Assembly: GCA_002388005.1 (NCBI GenBank)
Contig: DGLO01000110.1
Coordinates: forward strand, 1,862-7,835
Reading direction: 5' to 3'
Origin: Candidatus Neomicrothrix sp. UBA4542
Lineage (GTDB): Bacteria; Actinomycetota; Acidimicrobiia; Acidimicrobiales; Poriferisodalaceae
Length of the DNA: 5,974 nucleotides
Shown here: positions 5,510 through 5,974 of the stretch, piece after piece
Position numbering within the stretch: position 1 is the first letter of the stretch
Layout of the letters: each line of letters begins with the position of its first letter
Made by a program: the position numbers and the translations under genes
Notes under the pieces: generated by a model
The model's database searches: none
What the model was told of the DNA's origin: nothing
Seen by the model: the letters and a program-made list of their open reading frames with translations, nothing else

Positions 5510-5974
5510 ATGCGCGTCATCGTCAAGATTGGTACATCATCGCTGACCAGTGAAAGCGGCGAAGTCAAATTGTCTGCGCTCTCCAAACTCGTCGACGAAG
5601 TAGTTGAGGCGCGGAGCGCAGGCCACGAAGTCATCGTCGTCACCTCAGGCGCAATTACAGCAGGTGTCCAACGACTTGGAATAGACCGGCCCGAGGAGCC
5701 CGAACTCCTTCAGGCCGTCTCAGCGGTAGGTCAAATCGATCTTATGCGGGCCTACGGCGACTCATTCGGTTCCCACGGGGTTGCAACCGGGCAGGTGCTG
5801 TTGGCGCCACATGATTTCCGCGACCGCAACCAATACCTCCATGCACAAGCCACCTTTGAGCATCTGCTGAAGCTGAACGTTGTGCCTGTGGTGAATGAAA
5901 ACGATGCTGTGGCGGACGACGCCATCAGATACGGAGACAATGACCGAATAGCGGCATTAGTTGCCAATTTGTTG
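5510..5974 (+). CDS. proB: Glutamate 5-kinase (N-terminal part, 3' end outside window)
   Basis: ProB phosphorylates L-glutamate with ATP to glutamyl 5-phosphate, the first and feedback-controlled step of proline synthesis in the cytosol. The first 155 residues are visible and in frame to the last base. Seen: the amino acid kinase start VIVKIGTSSLT (3-13) with Lys6, TSGAI at 45-49, AVSAVGQIDLM at 69-79, GQVLL at 94-98, the glutamate-binding VVPVVNENDAV segment at 124-134, and RYGDND at 140-145. All core motifs are intact. Whether a C-terminal PUA domain follows cannot be seen. The Shine-Dalgarno AAGG (5501-5504) has a 5-base spacer to ATG 5510. The 28-base gap after obgE suggests co-transcription, and the obg-proB-proA order is common in Actinobacteria and other bacteria. 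Confidence 0.95.
   Translation, partial: MRVIVKIGTSSLTSESGEVKLSALSKLVDEVVEARSAGHEVIVVTSGAITAGVQRLGIDRPEEPELLQAVSAVGQIDLMRAYGDSFGSHGVATGQVLLAPHDFRDRNQYLHAQATFEHLLKLNVVPVVNENDAVADDAIRYGDNDRIAALVANLL

Overview
The window carries seven co-oriented genes on the + strand, packed like one operon or two adjoining ones. In order they are the 3' part of a B12-binding-type radical SAM protein (TIGR03960-like), a DUF2344/TIGR03936 'radical SAM-linked' protein, an RNase E/G, ribosomal proteins L21 (rplU) and L27 (rpmA), the ribosome-assembly GTPase Obg, and the 5' part of glutamate 5-kinase (proB). Both end genes run off the window. This order is a recognised chromosomal neighbourhood in Actinobacteria. 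The RNase E/G protein (lysine/arginine-rich N-terminal extension, core with an insert in the S1 region, almost no C-terminal tail), the moderate base composition (slightly GC-rich by eye) and the GTG start suggest a moderate-GC actinobacterium. Acidimicrobiia is my best guess, but this is inference from memory of family sequences.

Layout: 1-867 is the radical SAM C-terminal part. 868-925 is a short gap holding most of an overlapping 22-codon mini-ORF. 926-1672 is DUF2344, which overlaps by one base (TAATG) the RNase E/G gene at 1672-3537. A 56-base leader with two small hairpins precedes rplU (3594-3905); rpmA (3907-4158) follows after one base. An 87-base gap with a 12-bp palindrome and a possible leaderless promoter precedes obgE (4246-5481). 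proB starts at 5510. No gene-free stretch exceeds 90 bases, and I see no mobile elements, tRNA or rRNA genes, or CRISPR arrays.

The middle genes are a ribosome and RNA-handling module: RNase E/G for rRNA maturation and mRNA decay, two 50S proteins, and a GTPase acting late in 50S assembly. The radical SAM/DUF2344 pair has no function I can assign, but its position is compatible with work on RNA or ribosomes. proB opens the proline pathway and usually continues into proA.

The least expected signal is at 765-919. Four stem-loops (9, 8, 9 and 9 pairs; three perfect) sit at a regular pitch of 42-47 bases across the end of the radical SAM gene and the DUF2344 leader. The third sequesters the Shine-Dalgarno of the mini-ORF and puts its ATG in the loop. 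The fourth sequesters the Shine-Dalgarno of DUF2344. This looks like an RNA-based translational coupling device, or an RNase-sensitive intercistronic element just upstream of an RNase E gene.
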